In this document: in pieces, positions 35,053 through 44,331 of the stretch | Numbering within the stretch: position 1 is the stretch's first letter | How the letters are laid out: every line of letters starts with the position of its first letter | From: Alistipes sp. | GTDB lineage: Bacteria > Bacteroidota > Bacteroidia > Bacteroidales > Rikenellaceae | Direction: 5' to 3' | NCBI GenBank assembly: GCA_017536555.1 | Contig: JAFXHE010000002.1 | Location: 38,684 to 102,683 of the forward strand | Length of the DNA: 64,000 nt | The notes under the pieces: generated by a model | Database searches by the model: none | What the model saw: only the letters and a program-made list of their open reading frames with translations | Told to the model about the DNA's origin: nothing | Translations under genes and position numbers: made by a program

Positions 35053-36672
35053 CTAAAATGGGGCTTCGTCATCTCTTTTACGGGTGGGTGTGGCGTTGTT
35101 GCCAAGTGCGATATCAAACTCGCCTGCCGACATACTGTCCATTGCGCCACTAACCATACCGCCATCTGCTGCGATACCCATAGGCTGGTAGCCGCCACTC
35201 GACGCGAAGTCGTCGTAGCTCTCGTTGGCATAGGGTGTGCCACCACCATTTATCACAGATGCTGCAACCGAGGAGTCGGCATCGGCAAACTTCGCCTGAT
35301 CCTTGATGAAGCGTAGGGGCACATCTGTAACCTCGCCGTTACGATGCTTGGCGATGATAATCTCTGCCATACCAGCTGTCGACATACCATTTTCGTCGGT
35401 TGTAAGACCATAGTACTCGGGGCGGTGGATGAATGCCACAACGTCGGCGTCCTGCTCAATAGCACCCGACTCACGCAGGTCGGAGAGCTGTGGACGCTTC
35501 GTGCCGCCACGATTCTCGACATTACGGCTGAGCTGCGACAGTGCTATGATAGGCACATTCAGCTCCTTGGCGATAGCCTTCAGTGTACGTGATATGAGTG
35601 ACACCTCTTGCTCGCGGTTGCCGCGTGTCTCGGGCGACGAGGCTGTCATAAGCTGCAGGTAGTCGATGATGATAAGTTGTATGTCGTGCTGTGTCTTTAG
35701 TCGGCGAGCCTTTGAGCGAAACTCATAAACCGAGAGTGCTGGTGTGTCGTCGATAAATAGCGGTGAGCGACCCAGCTCCACAGTCGATGTCTCGAGGTGT
35801 GTCCACTGTGCAGGCGAGAGATTACCCGTGCGCAAGTCCTTCGAGTTGAGCTGTGTCTCGGCGACGATAAGACGGTTCATAAGCTGTACCGATGACATCT
35901 CGAGTGAGAAGAATGCCACAGGTGTCTTGAACTCCACCGCCATATTGCGCGCCATAGTTAGCACAAAGGCGGTCTTACCCATTGAGGGACGTGCTGCGAT
36001 GATAATAAGGTCGGATGGCTGCCAGCCGAGCGTCACACTGTCGATGTCGCTGAAGCCCGAGCGCACGCCATTGTACTCGCCCGCAGTCTTTGAAGCAGAC
36101 TCAATCTGGTCGAGTGCCTTGCGCAGAATCTCTGCCGCCGAGAGCACCGAGCGTTTCACATTACCCTCCGAGATGTTAAATATCTCCTGCTCGGCAAAGC
36201 CAATAAGTTCGGTTACATCTATCTCCTCGTCATACGAGCGACGCTGTATCTCTGTTGCAGCGCGTATAAGCTCGCGCTGCACAAACTTCTGGGCGATAAT
36301 CTTTGAGTGGAACTCTATATGTGCCGCCGATGCCACGCGCTGTGTGAGCTGCGCGAGATATGCTGCGCCACCCACCTTTGTAAGCTGCTTGTGTGCCTTG
36401 AGACGCTCCGACACGGTGTAGAGGTCGATAGCCTTCATCTCCTGTGATAGCTCCTGTATCACGCGGAAGATGGTGCGGTGCTCCTCGGTGTAGAAGGTCT
36501 CGGGGCGGATATACTCCTGTACCTCGATGATGGCATCCTTCTCCAACATCAAAGCACCCAACACCGCCTGCTCCAACTCAATGGACTGGGGTGGTACTGT
36601 GCCGTCAATGTCGGTGAGTTTCTGGTATGCCTCGCTGTTATTTTGTGACGCTTTGTTGTATTGCTTTGCCAT
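35053..36672 (-). CDS. dnaB: replicative DNA helicase DnaB
   Basis: 539 aa from the ATG at 36672 (MAKQYNK). Upstream in-frame ATGs at 36690 and 36723 lie at or before the predicted transcription start and are not used. N-terminal primase-binding domain (SIELEQAVLGALMLEKDA). The RecA-type motor has Walker A ARPSMGKTAFVL, ALSQLSRNVENR, and LRESGAIEQDADVVAFIHR (arginine-finger region). The Gly/Ala/Ser/Asp-rich tail ends in basic/acidic residues. This hexameric 5'-3' helicase opens the replication fork. No intein is present. Confidence 0.96.
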   Translation of the reverse strand: MAKQYNKASQNNSEAYQKLTDIDGTVPPQSIELEQAVLGALMLEKDAIIEVQEYIRPETFYTEEHRTIFRVIQELSQEMKAIDLYTVSERLKAHKQLTKVGGAAYLAQLTQRVASAAHIEFHSKIIAQKFVQRELIRAATEIQRRSYDEEIDVTELIGFAEQEIFNISEGNVKRSVLSAAEILRKALDQIESASKTAGEYNGVRSGFSDIDSVTLGWQPSDLIIIAARPSMGKTAFVLTMARNMAVEFKTPVAFFSLEMSSVQLMNRLIVAETQLNSKDLRTGNLSPAQWTHLETSTVELGRSPLFIDDTPALSVYEFRSKARRLKTQHDIQLIIIDYLQLMTASSPETRGNREQEVSLISRTLKAIAKELNVPIIALSQLSRNVENRGGTKRPQLSDLRESGAIEQDADVVAFIHRPEYYGLTTDENGMSTAGMAEIIIAKHRNGEVTDVPLRFIKDQAKFADADSSVAASVINGGGTPYANESYDDFASSGGYQPMGIAADGGMVSGAMDSMSAGEFDIALGNNATPTRKRDDEAPF

Positions 36673-36693
36673 AGGTTTCGATTTTTGCATCGA

Positions 36694-36701
36694 CAAATTT
36701 A
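36694..36701 (-). promoter_or_regulatory. -7 element TAAATTTG (minus strand) of dnaB
   Basis: TAnnTTTG on the minus strand, 21 bases before the dnaB ATG at 36672. It fixes that start over two upstream in-frame ATGs. Confidence 0.6.
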
Positions 36702-36841
36702 CGCATTTTACTTCGTATGACAATGCTGTGTGGGTGTTAAGTTATTATGAGTTGTTACAAGTTATTAACACTCTACTGTTCACAACCACTGATATTCTGC
36801 ACTTTTAGCCCTCTGTTATGCGCAATTTTCGCGGTTTTTTG

Positions 36842-36849
36842 TATCTTTG
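36842..36849 (+). promoter_or_regulatory. -7 element TATCTTTG of the GH2 operon
   Basis: Perfect TAnnTTTG, 24 bases before the ATG at 36874. It overlaps a TTG at 36847 that could open the same frame, so the later ATG is preferred. Confidence 0.65.
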
Positions 36850-36873
36850 CGATGTTCTATTAAACAAAAGTTG

Positions 36874-39237
36874 ATGGCTCGTAGGATTTATACAATTTTG
36901 GGCTTGTTGCTCATCTCGTGTGGTGTCGTCTTTGCCGATGCTCCTCGTAGTGAAAGACTCATTGACAGTGGGTGGCGTTTCTGTTTGGGTAATGCCGCAG
37001 ATTTTGCAGATGACTTTTACGCAGGTACGGAGTACTTCAACTACCTCACAAAGGCGGCGTCAATACATAACGAGGGGCCCTATGCCGTAGATTTCGATGC
37101 GTCAGAGTGGGCTGTCGTCGACCTCCCGCACGACTGGGTTGTCGACCTCGGATACTCTGCCGAGGCGAGCCATAGCCACGGCTATAAGTGCGTTGGCTGG
37201 CGTTATCCCGAGAGCAGCGTGGGTTGGTATCGCCGCGAGTTGGTGATTCCTGCCACGTCGCAGGCTACACATTACGAGCTACGCTTCGACGGCATCTTCC
37301 GTGCGGCCGATGTGTGGTTTAATGGCTTCTGGTTGGGTTGTGAGCCGAGTGGCTATGCTACGCAGATATACGATATCACCGACTATGTGCGCCACGCCGA
37401 GAAGAATGTTATCACTGTGCGTGTCGATGCTACGCTTGAGGAGGGGTGGTTCTATGAGGGTGCTGGCATATATCGCCACGTGTGGCTCACGACAACGTCA
37501 CCACTACATATCGCAACACACGGCACAGCCGTAGCCACTACGCAGCGTGGAGAGGTGCAGATAACAACAGAGGTTGTCAACGATGGTGGCACCGAGCAAG
37601 AGTACTCGCTGCGCCACCGCATATTGGATGTCAGTGGAAGAGTTGTTGCCGAGGGTGCTGTTAGACGCTGCGATAGGCTTTTGCCGCGCGAGTGTGGCGT
37701 TGAGGCAGCGACCCTAAAGATTAACAAGCCGCAGCTATGGTCGCCCGACGAGCCGTATCTCTACCGTTTGGTGAGCGAAGTTGTGGTGGATGGTGTGGTT
37801 GTAGATAGCTATGTTACACGTTTTGGAGTGCGTGAGGTGACTTTTAGCCCCGAGTGCGGTATGATGCTTAATGGCAGTGTTGTCAAGTTACGCGGTGTCA
37901 ACCTCCACCAAGACCACGCTGGCGTAGGTGCTGCCATCCCTGATGCCCTCAACGAGTACCGTCTGCAACGCCTCAAAGAGTTGGGCTGCAACGCTATACG
38001 CACATCACATAATCCCGCAACACCAGCACTGCTCGACTTGTGTGACAGTATGGGCTTTATGGTTGTCGAGGAGAATCGTCTTATGGGCATCAACACCGAA
38101 CATATCGCCCTGTTGGAGCGTATGATACGCCGCGACAGAAACCACCCCTCGATTATTGCGTGGTCGGTGGGAAACGAAGAGTGGGGCATCGAGGGTAAGG
38201 AGTGCGGCGAGCAGATTGCGCGCACGATGACCGACTATTGCCACATAATCGACCCTACGCGTGTAACTACCGTGGGCGTGTCGGGAGGTCGTAACATTGC
38301 ACGAGGTGTCGACGTTGTGGGCTATAACTACTTTGTGCAGAACGATGTAGATGCCGAGATGGCGCGTTATGCGAACCGTGTGGCTATGGGCTCGGAGGAG
38401 ACCTCTGGCTGCGGTACGCGAGGTGTCTATTTCGACAGCGAGCGCGACAAGGGGCGTATGCCCTCGTTCAACCGCACGGGCTTTAATGGCGATACTACGG
38501 TGATGAATGTCATTGGTCGTGGCTGGCGTTTCTATGAGGAGCGACCCCACCTCGCGGGATTCTTCTACTGGACGGGCTTCGACTACCGTGGTGAGCCTAA
38601 TCCGCTGAAATATCCTGCCACAGGGTCGCAGTTCGGCATTATGGACTACTGCGGCTTTGCTAAAGATGAGTTCTACTACCTCAAGGCGTTATGGCGCGAC
38701 GAGCCCTCTCTGCACCTGCTACCCCACTGGAACCTTGCTGGTCACGAGGGCGAGGAGGTTGAGGTGTGGGCATACACCAACTGTGAAGAGGTGGAGCTAT
38801 TCGTCAATGGCGAGTCAATGGGACAACAGCGCATTGAGCGTGGCGACTATGGTCGCTGGCGTGTGATATACACTCCTGGCGAATTGTCGGCTGTGGGCTA
38901 CCGTAATGGCGAGGCTACATACCTTGCGCTACACAACACTGTGGCAACGGCAAATAGTGTGGAGACGAGCGAGGCGAGGCTGCAACGTGACGATTGTCGT
39001 GTTGTCGACATACGACTTATGTGTGATGGCGCGTTTGTACCTACGGCGTGCGATAGGTTGCGAGTGGCGGTTGCCGATGGTGTCGAGATAGTCGGCTGGG
39101 GCAATGGCGACTCTGCCTTTAACCATCGTGAACGCCCTTCGCGCGGTGACAAGGAGTTTATTATAGAGGCATTTAACGGCTGCGCACAGCTCATACTACG
39201 TGGCGCAGGCGATATCTCTGTGGAGATAGTGCAATAA
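36874..39237 (+). CDS. glycoside hydrolase family 2 (beta-galactosidase-like)
   Basis: 787 aa from ATG 36874, which opens a signal peptide (IYTILGLLLISC, ending VFADA). Domains: N-terminal jelly-roll sugar-binding domain (about 35-215; DLPHDWVVD is typical), Ig-like domain (about 215-310), and the TIM barrel with LRGVNLHQDHAGVGAAIP and IRTSHNPATPALLD. The acid/base is in SVGNEEWG (E435) and the nucleophile most likely in MGSEETSG (E508). A C-terminal Ig-like domain follows. Exo-acting beta-glycosidase, exported; the substrate (galactoside, mannoside or glucuronide) is not decided by the sequence. No SusC/D partner is nearby. First of five close-packed genes. Confidence 0.92.
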   Translation: MARRIYTILGLLLISCGVVFADAPRSERLIDSGWRFCLGNAADFADDFYAGTEYFNYLTKAASIHNEGPYAVDFDASEWAVVDLPHDWVVDLGYSAEASHSHGYKCVGWRYPESSVGWYRRELVIPATSQATHYELRFDGIFRAADVWFNGFWLGCEPSGYATQIYDITDYVRHAEKNVITVRVDATLEEGWFYEGAGIYRHVWLTTTSPLHIATHGTAVATTQRGEVQITTEVVNDGGTEQEYSLRHRILDVSGRVVAEGAVRRCDRLLPRECGVEAATLKINKPQLWSPDEPYLYRLVSEVVVDGVVVDSYVTRFGVREVTFSPECGMMLNGSVVKLRGVNLHQDHAGVGAAIPDALNEYRLQRLKELGCNAIRTSHNPATPALLDLCDSMGFMVVEENRLMGINTEHIALLERMIRRDRNHPSIIAWSVGNEEWGIEGKECGEQIARTMTDYCHIIDPTRVTTVGVSGGRNIARGVDVVGYNYFVQNDVDAEMARYANRVAMGSEETSGCGTRGVYFDSERDKGRMPSFNRTGFNGDTTVMNVIGRGWRFYEERPHLAGFFYWTGFDYRGEPNPLKYPATGSQFGIMDYCGFAKDEFYYLKALWRDEPSLHLLPHWNLAGHEGEEVEVWAYTNCEEVELFVNGESMGQQRIERGDYGRWRVIYTPGELSAVGYRNGEATYLALHNTVATANSVETSEARLQRDDCRVVDIRLMCDGAFVPTACDRLRVAVADGVEIVGWGNGDSAFNHRERPSRGDKEFIIEAFNGCAQLILRGAGDISVEIVQ

Positions 39238-39258
39238 ATGTGATAAAGCAACAGAGGA

Positions 39259-40500
39259 GTGAATACCGAGTTTTACATAGCAAGACGACTCTCCGAGCGA
39301 CGCGCAGACAACCGCCCAGGTGTTATGGAGCGTGTGGCAACCATAGCTACGGCGATAAGCCTTATGGTGATAATCGTGACGCTCTCTGTTGTCGTGGGAT
39401 TTAAAGAGAACCTCAATAAGCTGTTGGCGGGTGCTGCGGCAGATGTCGTCGTCACAGCCCCACAGAGTGGCGGTGTGGTGTCGAGTGTTGGTCTGGAGCG
39501 TAGCGCAGAGCTTGAGAGTCTTGTGCATAGTGTCGATGCGGAGCGCGTGACAACATTCACATCGAAGGAGGGTGTGCTTAAGAGCGATGATAACATCGTT
39601 GGAGTGCTGCTCAAGGGTATCGACACCCTCTACGATATGTCGTTCTATGCCGACCACCTTGTGTCGGGCGCACTACCTCGCCTCGGGCAGGAGCCTCGCA
39701 CCAAGGATATACTCCTCTCGGAGCGTGTTGCCCGCCGTATGGATGTGGGTGTTGGCGACCGTGTTGAGATGCTCTTTGTGGATGATAGTGAGGGGGTGCT
39801 GCGTGACCGCTTTGCTGTGTCGGGGGTATACTCAACGGGTGTCGATATGATTGACAACAGTTATGTAATAACCGATATACGCAACGTCGCGCGCCTATAC
39901 TATGGCGACAACAGTGTCGTTACGGGCTACGAGCTATGGCTTAAGGATGGTGCGTCGTGCAGCCTCGTTGCCGATAGGCTCAATAGCGAGCTTATGACAC
40001 TCTACTACGTCGATGGTATAGATGCCGAGGCATACACCCTTGAAAGCATCTTCCCGAGGGTTTATGGCTGGTTGGCTACACACGATGTGAATGCTGTGGT
40101 GGTGGTTGTGATAATGATAATTGTGGCACTCTTTAATATGGTTACGTCGCTACTTATCATCGTGCTGGAGCGTCAGCGTATGATTGGAGAGTTGCGTGCT
40201 TTGGGTGCTACGCGCCAGATGGTGATACGCGTATTTGTCTATCGTGCAATGTTCATCGTGGCGCGAGGTGTGGTGAGTGGTGCTGTGCTTGGCATTGCGC
40301 TGTGCGCCCTACAACACCACTTCGCACTGATACCGCTCCCTGCCGAGGGTTACCTGCTGTCGTCAGTGCCTGCGGCTATGTGCTGGGGTTGGTGGATGGT
40401 TGCTATTGTCGGCGTGGTGTTGACCACGGCTGTCGTTATGTTGCTGCCCGCAGCCTACTCGGCGCGCATATCGCCTGCCGAGACTATGAGATATGAGTAA
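39259..40500 (+). CDS. FtsX-like permease, LolC/LolE type
   Basis: 413 aa with a GTG start directly after GAGGA. One membrane helix near the N-terminus (ATAISLMVIIVTLSVVVGF), a periplasmic domain (about 50-270), then three helices. The FtsX motif region is LERQRMIGELRALGATRQMV, and the end ARISPAETMRYE is typical. LolCDE complexes extract lipoproteins from the inner membrane. No LolD ATPase gene is adjacent, as is common in Bacteroidetes, where the permease is encoded alone. 21 bases after the GH2 gene. Confidence 0.88.
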   Translation: MNTEFYIARRLSERRADNRPGVMERVATIATAISLMVIIVTLSVVVGFKENLNKLLAGAAADVVVTAPQSGGVVSSVGLERSAELESLVHSVDAERVTTFTSKEGVLKSDDNIVGVLLKGIDTLYDMSFYADHLVSGALPRLGQEPRTKDILLSERVARRMDVGVGDRVEMLFVDDSEGVLRDRFAVSGVYSTGVDMIDNSYVITDIRNVARLYYGDNSVVTGYELWLKDGASCSLVADRLNSELMTLYYVDGIDAEAYTLESIFPRVYGWLATHDVNAVVVVVIMIIVALFNMVTSLLIIVLERQRMIGELRALGATRQMVIRVFVYRAMFIVARGVVSGAVLGIALCALQHHFALIPLPAEGYLLSSVPAAMCWGWWMVAIVGVVLTTAVVMLLPAAYSARISPAETMRYE

Positions 40501-40509
40501 TTGAGAGAT

Positions 40510-41229
40510 ATGAAACCATACAACGAACAACAGACAAAGAAGGAGCAGGTGGAGCAGATGTTCGACCATATAGCTCCAGCATACGATAGGCTCAACCACA
40601 TATTGTCGTTCAACATTGACCGCTTATGGCGTCGACGTGTTGTACGCATTGTGCGCCGTTTGAAGCCCACAAATATCTTGGATATGGCAACGGGCACAGG
40701 CGACTTGGCTATAGCTATGGCTAAACGCTCTCCTAATAGCCAAATCTTGGGCGTAGACCTCTCGGAGGAGATGCTCGCTGTGGCACGCCAGAAGGTAGAC
40801 AAGCAGGGTCTGACGGAGCGGGTGAAGCTCGAAAAGGGCGATGCCGAGCAGCTTACAATGGTTGCTGATGGCGTGATGGATGTCGCTACCGTGGCATTTG
40901 GCGTGCGAAACTTCGAGAATATACCGCGAGGTCTTTGCGAGTTATGGCGTACCCTGAAGGTGGGTGGTACGCTTGTGGTATTGGAGTTCTCGATGCCGCG
41001 TAACAGCCTTGTGCGCTGGGTCTACTCGCAGTATTCGCACCGTTTTATACCAAGCGTGGGTGCTATGTTGTCGAAGGATAGAGCCGCCTATGAGTATCTG
41101 CCCGACTCTGTCGAGGAGTTTCCTTCGCCCGAGAAGTTTGCTGCGATGCTCCGCGATGCTGGCTTCAGCGATGTCAAGTACTACTCGCAGAGCTTCGGAA
41201 TAGCTCACGTACACGTGGCTAAAAAGTAG
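40510..41229 (+). CDS. menG: demethylmenaquinone methyltransferase (UbiE/MenG family)
   Basis: 239 aa from ATG 40510; a TTG at 40501 is possible but less likely. UbiE signatures: FDHIAPAYDRLNHILSFNID, SAM-binding DMATGTGDLA, DLSEEMLAVA, and VAFGVRNFENI. It adds the methyl group to demethylmenaquinone in the last step of menaquinone synthesis, in keeping with an anaerobic Bacteroidales respiratory chain. 9 bases after the permease gene. Confidence 0.95.
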   Translation: MKPYNEQQTKKEQVEQMFDHIAPAYDRLNHILSFNIDRLWRRRVVRIVRRLKPTNILDMATGTGDLAIAMAKRSPNSQILGVDLSEEMLAVARQKVDKQGLTERVKLEKGDAEQLTMVADGVMDVATVAFGVRNFENIPRGLCELWRTLKVGGTLVVLEFSMPRNSLVRWVYSQYSHRFIPSVGAMLSKDRAAYEYLPDSVEEFPSPEKFAAMLRDAGFSDVKYYSQSFGIAHVHVAKK

Positions 41230-41255
41230 TGTTAAACGCAAGGTGGAGTGTGGGT

Positions 41256-41762
41256 ATGTTGCGTAGATGGTTGGTGGTAATACTCGCTGTTGTGTCACTA
41301 TTTGTTGTGCATACTACGGCAGAGGCGGCTGGCGTTGAGAGGCTACGTGTCAACGGCGTTGTTAAGTTTACGCACCTATCATCGTCGGGTGTCAACGTCT
41401 GGTTGAGTGTCAGCAATAATACCAAGCACCGCTTGGTGCTCAAGCGTGGCAGTGTCGATTTTATGGTGGGAGGGCGACACGTTGTAACGGTGTCGTTGCG
41501 CGATAAGGTCGTTGCGCGTCGTGGCACACACGATGTGCTCGTGCCGCTGCGCTTTGAGTCGCACACGTCGTTTGCTCTTGTCTGGCTACTGCGCGAGATA
41601 GTCTCTGATGCCAATAATATATACGTTGAGTATGACCTGCGTGCGGGTACAGCGTTGTTGCGCAAGAGCATAAAATCGGAGAATGGTATTGCGTTATCAA
41701 AAATTTTAGATAACTTCGCAATATCTAAAGATGATATTAACGCACTGTTGAGGCAGTTATAA
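41256..41762 (+). CDS. secreted LEA type 2-like beta-sandwich protein
   Basis: 168 aa from ATG 41256; the open frame begins at a GTG overlapping the menG stop, but only the ATG start begins cleanly with a signal peptide (MLRRWLVVILAVVSLF, cut near AEAAG). The body has the strand pattern of LEA_2-like domains (NVWLSVSNNTKHRLVLKRG, then VVARRGTHDVLVPLRF). These are seen in exported Bacteroidetes proteins of unknown role. It sits between menG and the SPOR-like gene in one operon. Confidence 0.65.
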   Translation: MLRRWLVVILAVVSLFVVHTTAEAAGVERLRVNGVVKFTHLSSSGVNVWLSVSNNTKHRLVLKRGSVDFMVGGRHVVTVSLRDKVVARRGTHDVLVPLRFESHTSFALVWLLREIVSDANNIYVEYDLRAGTALLRKSIKSENGIALSKILDNFAISKDDINALLRQL

Positions 41763-41779
41763 TAGTAAAAAGAGGAGTT

Positions 41780-42367
41780 ATGAAGAGAGTTTTGGGTGTT
41801 GTGGCAATACTCTTTATGTTGTCAGCGGTGATGCCGACGATGCTCTCGGCGCAGAGTGTCGAGAAGCTGCGCACGCAGCTTGCTGTGAGCACAACAGAGG
41901 GTGATTGTGTCACAGTGACAGAAGATAGTATGGCAGCAGAGGCTATTAAGGCTGTGGATGCTATGGGTAAGCCGTCGAAGGTCAGTGGCTATCGCGTGGT
42001 GATATACTTCAGCAATGGTCAGGGTGCTAACGATAAGGCGCGTAGTGTGGTAAATACCTTTAAGAATAAATATCCGCATATCAGCGCGTATTTGGTGTAT
42101 GAGAGCCCCTATTTCAAGGTGTCGGTGGGCGACTGCCTGTCGATGGAGGAGGCGTTGATACTTATGAATAGCTTTATCAGCGACTATCCCAAGGCGTTTC
42201 CCAAGCGTGAGGATATTAGACTCACCGAGTTGCAGAATGCAAAGGCTATGCCGCGACGCAGTGACGACACGGTGTCGAGTGAGGCTGTTGCATCAACCGA
42301 GCAGCCAACCACCGAGCAGATGGCTACAACCGAGCAGCCTGCTGCCGAGTTAGTGGCGACCGAGTAG
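41780..42367 (+). CDS. SPOR-like secreted protein, tail truncated by an in-frame TAG
   Basis: 195 aa. Signal peptide ending LSAQS. Residues about 68-135 (GYRVVIYFSNGQGAN, then YLVYESPYFKVSVGDC) match the SPOR-like domain of Bacteroidetes, which binds peptidoglycan stripped of its side peptides. The tail is built on TEQP repeats. The stop TAG at 42365 falls exactly where the repeat predicts CAG (ACCGAGCAGCC occurs twice, then ACCGAGTAGCC). Behind it the frame stays open for 22 more codons, to a TAA at 42434-42436. I infer a recent C-to-T nonsense mutation that removes only the tail, so the domain should still be made. Confidence 0.8.
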   Translation: MKRVLGVVAILFMLSAVMPTMLSAQSVEKLRTQLAVSTTEGDCVTVTEDSMAAEAIKAVDAMGKPSKVSGYRVVIYFSNGQGANDKARSVVNTFKNKYPHISAYLVYESPYFKVSVGDCLSMEEALILMNSFISDYPKAFPKREDIRLTELQNAKAMPRRSDDTVSSEAVASTEQPTTEQMATTEQPAAELVATE

Positions 42368-42656
42368 CCTTCGGCGCAGACTAACGTGGAGCTATCTATT
42401 AGCGAGCCGCCAACAAAGCCCGTTTTAGAGAGGTAATATGTCATAAAAGGGGGTTCTTAAAGGCGTTGTTGTGCCCATTTGGTCTATATGTCGGACGCCG
42501 TTATATCGCGTAAATTGGTCTTTTTACCATAAATTGAGCATATCTCGAGCGAATATTTATTCCGAAAAATACCCGTATATCCACTGTTTTTTGCAAAAAT
42601 ATGTACATTTTATAAAATTTATCGGGTAATATGTTGCTTGAATAAAAAGTGTTTTA

Positions 42657-42664
42657 TAACTTTG
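42657..42664 (+). promoter_or_regulatory. -7 element TAACTTTG of the mini-lipoprotein gene
   Basis: TAACTTTG with TTG at 42634-42636 (20-base spacing), 40 bases before the ATG at 42705. The region 42437-42656 is otherwise AT-rich with no gene that I can support. Confidence 0.65.
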
Positions 42665-42704
42665 CGACGACAAAAAATTTTTTGAAAACTTAAACTTTAT
42701 AGCT

Positions 42705-42914
42705 ATGAAGAAGATTTACATGTTGGCAGTTTTGTTTGCTGCTGCTGGTATGGTTGCTTGCTGCGGTCAGCAGAAGAAGGCTGATGAGGCTGCATGCGAG
42801 GGCGAGTGCACCGAGGAGTGCTGCGGCGAGTGCGAGGCAGAGGCTGCTCCTGCAGAGGAGGCTGCTCCTGCAGAGGAGGCTGCTGCTCCCGCTGAGGAGG
42901 TTGTTGCTGAGTAA
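42705..42914 (+). CDS. 69-aa Cys/Glu/Ala-rich lipoprotein
   Basis: Signal peptide with lipobox MVAC (Cys 19, second Cys 20). The mature peptide has six further cysteines in EAACEGECTEECCGECEAE and then a repeat of AAPAEE units. The clustered cysteines and acids could bind metal or form disulfides, which is inference. Own promoter and terminator, so it is monocistronic. No family with known function recognised. Confidence 0.75.
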   Translation: MKKIYMLAVLFAAAGMVACCGQQKKADEAACEGECTEECCGECEAEAAPAEEAAPAEEAAAPAEEVVAE

Positions 42915-42937
42915 TTTCAACACATACCACTCAAGTA

Positions 42938-42964
42938 AGCTACCCACATCGGGTAGCTTTTTTT
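42938..42964 (+). terminator. rho-independent terminator
   Basis: Perfect 8-bp stem AGCTACCC (42938-42945) with GGGTAGCT (42951-42958), followed by a run of T. Confidence 0.85.
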
Positions 42965-43041
42965 GTGTTTTTAGGCGACCACGTCCTACACAGCCACTTT
43001 TATATTACCTGCTCCCAATCACTCATTATACGACTTCAACG

Positions 43042-43077
43042 AAAAGGGGCTGTCGCAACATAATGTTGGACAGCCCC
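43042..43077 (-). terminator. terminator of fba
   Basis: Stem GGGGCTGTC/GACAGCCCC (43046-43054 with 43069-43077), extended inward by CAACA/TGTTG with one bulge; on the minus strand TTTT follows. Its core matches the hairpin after ileS at 16082-16112. Confidence 0.8.
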
Positions 43078-43119
43078 ATAATCGTTGTGCTGCGAGTCGT
43101 TCACAGCCGTATAGCTCTG

Positions 43120-44118
43120 TTAAGCCTTGTTATCCGAGCCGAGAACCTCCTTAATCTTGTGGATGTAGAGCTTCTTCATATTGTCGCGTGCGGGGCCCAA
43201 GTACTTACGAGGATCGAACTCTGCGGGCTTGTTAGCGAATACCTCGCGTACAGCCGCTGTCATAGCAAGACGTGAGTCAGAGTCGATGTTGATCTTACAT
43301 ACTGCGCTCTTTGCAGCCTTGCGCAACTGCTCCTCGGGAATACCTACAGCAGCCTTGAGTGCGCCACCATACTTGTTGATGGTGTCAACCTCGTCCTGTG
43401 GAACTGATGATGAGCCGTGGAGAACGATGGGGAAGCCAGGCAACTGCTTCTCGATAGCTGCCAACACGTCGAATGCCAAGGGAGGAGGTACAAGACGACC
43501 TGTCTGTGGGTCGAGTGTACACTGCTCGGGTGTGAACTTAAACGCACCGTGTGATGTGCCGATAGAGATAGCCAATGAGTCGCAACCAGTCTTGGTAACA
43601 AAGTCAACAACCTCCTCGGGCTTTGTGTAGTGGCTCTCTGCTGCTGATACCTCATCCTCAACACCTGCCAATACGCCGAGCTCACCCTCAACTGTTACAT
43701 CAAACTGGTGAGCATACTCAACAACCCTCTTTGTGAGAGCTACGTTCTCCTCATAGGGGAGGTGTGAGCCGTCAATCATCACTGATGAGAAGCCCATGTC
43801 GATACAGCTCTTGCAAGTCTCGAAGCTGTCGCCGTGGTCGAGGTGAAGAACAACCTGTGGGTTCTCCCAGCCGAGCTCCTTTGCATACTCCACAGCACCC
43901 TCTGCCATATAGCGGAGAAGGGTCTGGTTAGCATACTGACGTGCGCCCTTTGACACCTGAAGAATCACGGGTGACTTGGTCTCTGCAGCTGCCATAATGA
44001 TTGCCTGAAGCTGCTCCATATTGTTGAAGTTGAAAGCGGGAATAGCGTAGCCGCCGTCTACTGCCTTGCGGAACATCTCGCGTGTGTTCACAAGACCCAA
44101 ATCCTTGTAATTAATCAT
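43120..44118 (-). CDS. fba: class II fructose-bisphosphate aldolase
   Basis: 332 aa. Zinc-site motif VVLHLDHGDS, then MIDGSHLPYEENV, GELGVLAGVEDE, ISIGTSHGAFKF and VLHGSSSVP, all characteristic of class II aldolases. It cleaves fructose 1,6-bisphosphate to DHAP and glyceraldehyde 3-phosphate, and the reverse. Monocistronic, with its own minus-strand promoter at 44181-44188 and a terminator downstream. Confidence 0.97.
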   Translation of the reverse strand: MINYKDLGLVNTREMFRKAVDGGYAIPAFNFNNMEQLQAIIMAAAETKSPVILQVSKGARQYANQTLLRYMAEGAVEYAKELGWENPQVVLHLDHGDSFETCKSCIDMGFSSVMIDGSHLPYEENVALTKRVVEYAHQFDVTVEGELGVLAGVEDEVSAAESHYTKPEEVVDFVTKTGCDSLAISIGTSHGAFKFTPEQCTLDPQTGRLVPPPLAFDVLAAIEKQLPGFPIVLHGSSSVPQDEVDTINKYGGALKAAVGIPEEQLRKAAKSAVCKINIDSDSRLAMTAAVREVFANKPAEFDPRKYLGPARDNMKKLYIHKIKEVLGSDNKA

Positions 44119-44180
44119 ATTACAAAAGTTTTATTATTAGTTAGAAATTATTTCACTAATGTTAGAATGCAAATTCTGCA

Positions 44181-44188
44181 CAAAGGTA
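44181..44188 (-). promoter_or_regulatory. -7 element TACCTTTG (minus strand) of fba
   Basis: TAnnTTTG on the minus strand, 62 bases before the fba ATG. The adjacent gap 44119-44443 is AT-rich and holds this promoter and the plus-strand element at 44324; I see nothing else in it. Confidence 0.65.
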
Positions 44189-44323
44189 AGAAAAAATATG
44201 GGGTAAATAATAAAAAAAATTAAAAATATTTTCGCAACCACATAAAAAAGCTCTATCGCTGTACTGTGTCGGCTGTTACACAAGAAAAATTTGTGGATAG
44301 TACGATTTTTTGAAAAGAATTAT

Positions 44324-44331
44324 TATATTTG
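44324..44331 (+). promoter_or_regulatory. -7 element TATATTTG before the second peptide/fimbrillin pair
   Basis: Perfect TAnnTTTG, giving a leader of about 110 bases before the 51-aa peptide gene. No well-spaced -33 element found. Confidence 0.55.
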
